From Bacillus massilioanorexius (GTDB taxonomy: Bacteria; Bacillota; Bacilli; Bacillales; DSM-1321), in the NCBI RefSeq assembly GCF_902374955.1, contig NZ_CABKRX010000034.1, positions 1 to 6,447 on the forward strand: a stretch of DNA of 6,447 nt, in the 5' to 3' direction. The notes beneath the pieces are model-generated. The model worked only from the letters and a program-made list of their open reading frames with translations, was not told where the DNA came from and made no database searches. Positions within the stretch are counted from its first letter, which is position 1. The number at the start of each line of letters is the position of its first letter. Of this stretch, positions 5,005 through 6,447 are shown piece by piece. Position numbers and translations under genes: made by a program.

Positions 5005-6275
5005 GTATAATGTCCTCCTATTTTATTGTTATTTTCTCTAATCGTACTATGCTCTAAATAACTACAAGCTCTTAATAAACTATTTTTACCGTATTTAGAT
5101 CGAATTAAATCCATTGTTTTAGCAAGGTTTTTTTCTTTTTGTTTTCTTATTGGGTTTGAAAAAAAAGATAGTTGTTCGAAATCCTCTTTAACAAAGTTTT
5201 TAAGAGAGATAGATATTGTTCTAACAGGTTCATTATTATAATGTTTATTTAAAATTTTTAAACATGCATTAAACCAATCTAATGTTAGATCCGTTGGCTG
5301 TTCAAGTGTCACACTTTTACTAAATCCACCCATATTAGAACTATAGCCTAAGCTAAATTGGATTGTTCGACATAAATTTCTTTGATTTCTTAATCGATAG
5401 CATACTTCTTCTAACTGCTCTAATATTAATGTTTTAATTTCATCGGCTTTATAATCTCTAAGTAACACTTGGCTTTTACCAATAGATTTGTCTGCTGGTT
5501 TATAGTCTTTCATTTCCGATAGTTGAGAGAAGTCTATACCGTTCGAATGAAGATGTAACTCCGTTCCAATAACATTACCAAAATGCTTGATTAGAATTTC
5601 TTTAGGATAGTTAGCTAAACCTCGAATTGTTGAAATACCTAAACGGTTTAACTTTGCTTGTGTTTTTCCTGAAATCCCCCAAAATTTATTTAATGGTTTA
5701 ATATTCCACAACTTTGTTTGTATATCATCATATGTCCAGTGTGCAATGCCACTTAAATCTTTCTTACTTTCATGGTCAAGTGCTATTTTTGCCATGAGCA
5801 TATTTGGACCTATTCCGATAGCGGAATTTACTCCAGTAATGGCGAAAATATCCTTTTGAATAGACGATGCCAATTCATATGGAGTTTTTTTATGAAGATA
5901 TGTATAGTTAGTGAAATCTACAAAAAATTCATCTATAGAGTATTGGAAAAAATCAACAGGAGCAGCGTATTTTGATAATATTAGTTCCGTAATTTGATTT
6001 GATATTTGTACATAAGTATTCATCGAAGGATTGACAACATAGATATCATTATCATTTGGAATTTCCCATTTTCTATTTCCTGTTCCAATCCCTATTTTTT
6101 TAAACGCTGGGGTAGCAGCTAGAACAATAGAACCGTCTCTAGTTACATCACCTACAACTGCTAATTTCACTTTTAATGGGTCTAATCCTAAAATGACACA
6201 AGAAACTGATGCAAAAAATGATTTAAGATCTACACAAAAAATTAGCTTATTTGGGCAAGTTGAATAGTCATACAT
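5001..6275 (-). CDS. uvrX: Y-family translesion DNA polymerase, UvrX type
   Basis: The protein is 424 residues, close to the family's usual 410-420, so it looks complete. Catalytic metal ligands are D16 (CVDLKSFF) and D115-E116 (YSIDEFF). F21 sits at the steric-gate position that excludes ribonucleotides. The finger motif VLAATPAFKKIGIGTG (51-66) is present, then the thumb helix-hairpin-helix FWGISGKTQAKLNRLGI (about 198-214), and the little-finger entry KSIGKSQVLLRDY (263-275). QLSFF (369-373) is a good sliding-clamp binding motif. The product should copy damaged DNA with low fidelity, often as part of SOS mutagenesis. A Ser replaces the Glu usual in ASVEC (here ASVSC), which is not a metal ligand. 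The start at 6275 follows GAGGTGAG by a short spacer. It is co-transcribed with yolD. No canonical LexA site was found upstream. Confidence 0.95.
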   Translation of the reverse strand: MYDYSTCPNKLIFCVDLKSFFASVSCVILGLDPLKVKLAVVGDVTRDGSIVLAATPAFKKIGIGTGNRKWEIPNDNDIYVVNPSMNTYVQISNQITELILSKYAAPVDFFQYSIDEFFVDFTNYTYLHKKTPYELASSIQKDIFAITGVNSAIGIGPNMLMAKIALDHESKKDLSGIAHWTYDDIQTKLWNIKPLNKFWGISGKTQAKLNRLGISTIRGLANYPKEILIKHFGNVIGTELHLHSNGIDFSQLSEMKDYKPADKSIGKSQVLLRDYKADEIKTLILEQLEEVCYRLRNQRNLCRTIQFSLGYSSNMGGFSKSVTLEQPTDLTLDWFNACLKILNKHYNNEPVRTISISLKNFVKEDFEQLSFFSNPIRKQKEKNLAKTMDLIRSKYGKNSLLRACSYLEHSTIRENNNKIGGHYT

Positions 6276-6278
6276 ATA

Positions 6279-6286
6279 CTCACCTC
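6279..6286 (-). promoter_or_regulatory. Ribosome binding site of uvrX
   Basis: On the minus strand GAGGTGAG (6286 down to 6279) precedes ATG 6275 with the short spacer TAT. It fixes MYDYSTC as the start rather than any internal ATG. Confidence 0.7.
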
Positions 6287-6330
6287 GTTATATGTTTATA
6301 AAATTTTAAGTTTATATTAGAAGAGAAAAG

Positions 6331-6361
6331 TTGAGCATAATTAGAATAAAATTATGCTCGA
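6331..6361. promoter_or_regulatory. Palindrome upstream of uvrX, candidate operator
   Basis: GAGCATAATT (6333-6342) and AATTATGCTC (6350-6359) form a perfect 10-bp inverted repeat around a 7-base centre, extended by a wobble and an A-T pair at the outside. It lies about 60-85 bases before the uvrX start, where a promoter -35 region or operator would be expected. As RNA on the minus strand it could form a hairpin followed by AACTTTTCTCTTC, so a weak terminator or attenuator for an upstream gene is an alternative. Confidence 0.5.
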
Positions 6362-6363
6362 TT

Positions 6364-6376
6364 TTAATTATGCACA
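6364..6376 (+). repeat. Direct repeat TTAATTATGCACA, copy 1
   Basis: This 13-mer is repeated exactly at 6430-6442 and contains AATTATGC, the same core as both arms of the palindrome at 6333-6359. Together they give four cores upstream of uvrX, which suggests binding sites for one regulator. Confidence 0.5.
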
Positions 6377-6429
6377 TAAATTATTCCTTTATTTTTATTG
6401 TGAAAAGTAAGGGGATATAGAGAGTACTA

Positions 6430-6442
6430 TTAATTATGCACA
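6430..6442 (+). repeat. Direct repeat TTAATTATGCACA, copy 2
   Basis: Exact repeat of 6364-6376, spaced 66 bases apart. Extended by one base to ATTAATTATGCACA, it also matches 3589-3602 in inverted orientation. It lies five bases from the end of the window, so its context is unknown. Confidence 0.5.
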
Positions 6443-6447
6443 CTAGA

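Noticed and set aside
5772..5975. Plus-strand 67-codon ORF
   Set aside because: It is antisense to the catalytic domain of uvrX, which is clearly the real gene.
6288..6300. Possible LexA half-site (ATATGTT) next to the uvrX start
   Set aside because: Only one half matches the DinR/LexA consensus, the other half is absent, and such AT-rich heptamers are common here.
1..6447. CRISPR array, tRNA or rRNA genes
   Set aside because: No regularly spaced repeats and no cloverleaf or ribosomal RNA motifs were seen on either strand.

Overview
This is low-GC DNA with strong AGGAGG-type ribosome binding sites and gene families typical of Bacillus: a UvrX-type Y-family polymerase with a YolD partner, PnuC, and IS3 and IS110 insertion sequences. 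The protein sequences look most like the Bacillus cereus group. That is inference from family resemblance, since no search could be run. The window looks like an accessory region (plasmid, prophage edge or integration hot spot): about half the protein-coding material is broken.

Layout. Bases 1-131 hold the 3' end of an IS3-family transposase and its right terminus, followed by a rho-independent terminator (166-194). A complete IS110-family transposase (361-1635) has all its catalytic motifs. It is followed by about 500 bp without an ORF, whose first part (about 1745-1919) is GC-richer and folds into several hairpins. This is the best candidate for the element's guide (bridge/seek) RNA. Next comes a HAD-superfamily phosphatase split by a single-base frameshift (2134-2786), with its terminator, and a second bidirectional hairpin. 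An unrecognised minus-strand ORF (3009-3527) appears to have lost its N-terminus through a TGA stop and a rearrangement breakpoint near 3603.

Bases 3604-4462 are a gene graveyard. A chymotrypsin-like (S1) peptidase fragment keeps only the catalytic His. It is joined at a deletion scar (about 3900-3910) to a PnuC transporter that lacks its N-terminus and carries its own one-base frameshift. A large bidirectional hairpin (4587-4654) closes this stretch.

The minus-strand operon uvrX-yolD (6275 to 4657) is intact. The two genes overlap by ATGA and are probably translationally coupled. Its upstream region lacks a recognisable LexA/DinR box but carries four copies of AATTATGC (one palindrome plus two direct repeats), a candidate operator array.

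Working parts are probably the IS110 transposase (with its putative guide RNA) and the error-prone polymerase operon. The rest mostly records past insertions, deletions and frameshifts. No wholly new system is evident. The strongest leads are the IS110 3' noncoding region and the repeat array controlling uvrX.
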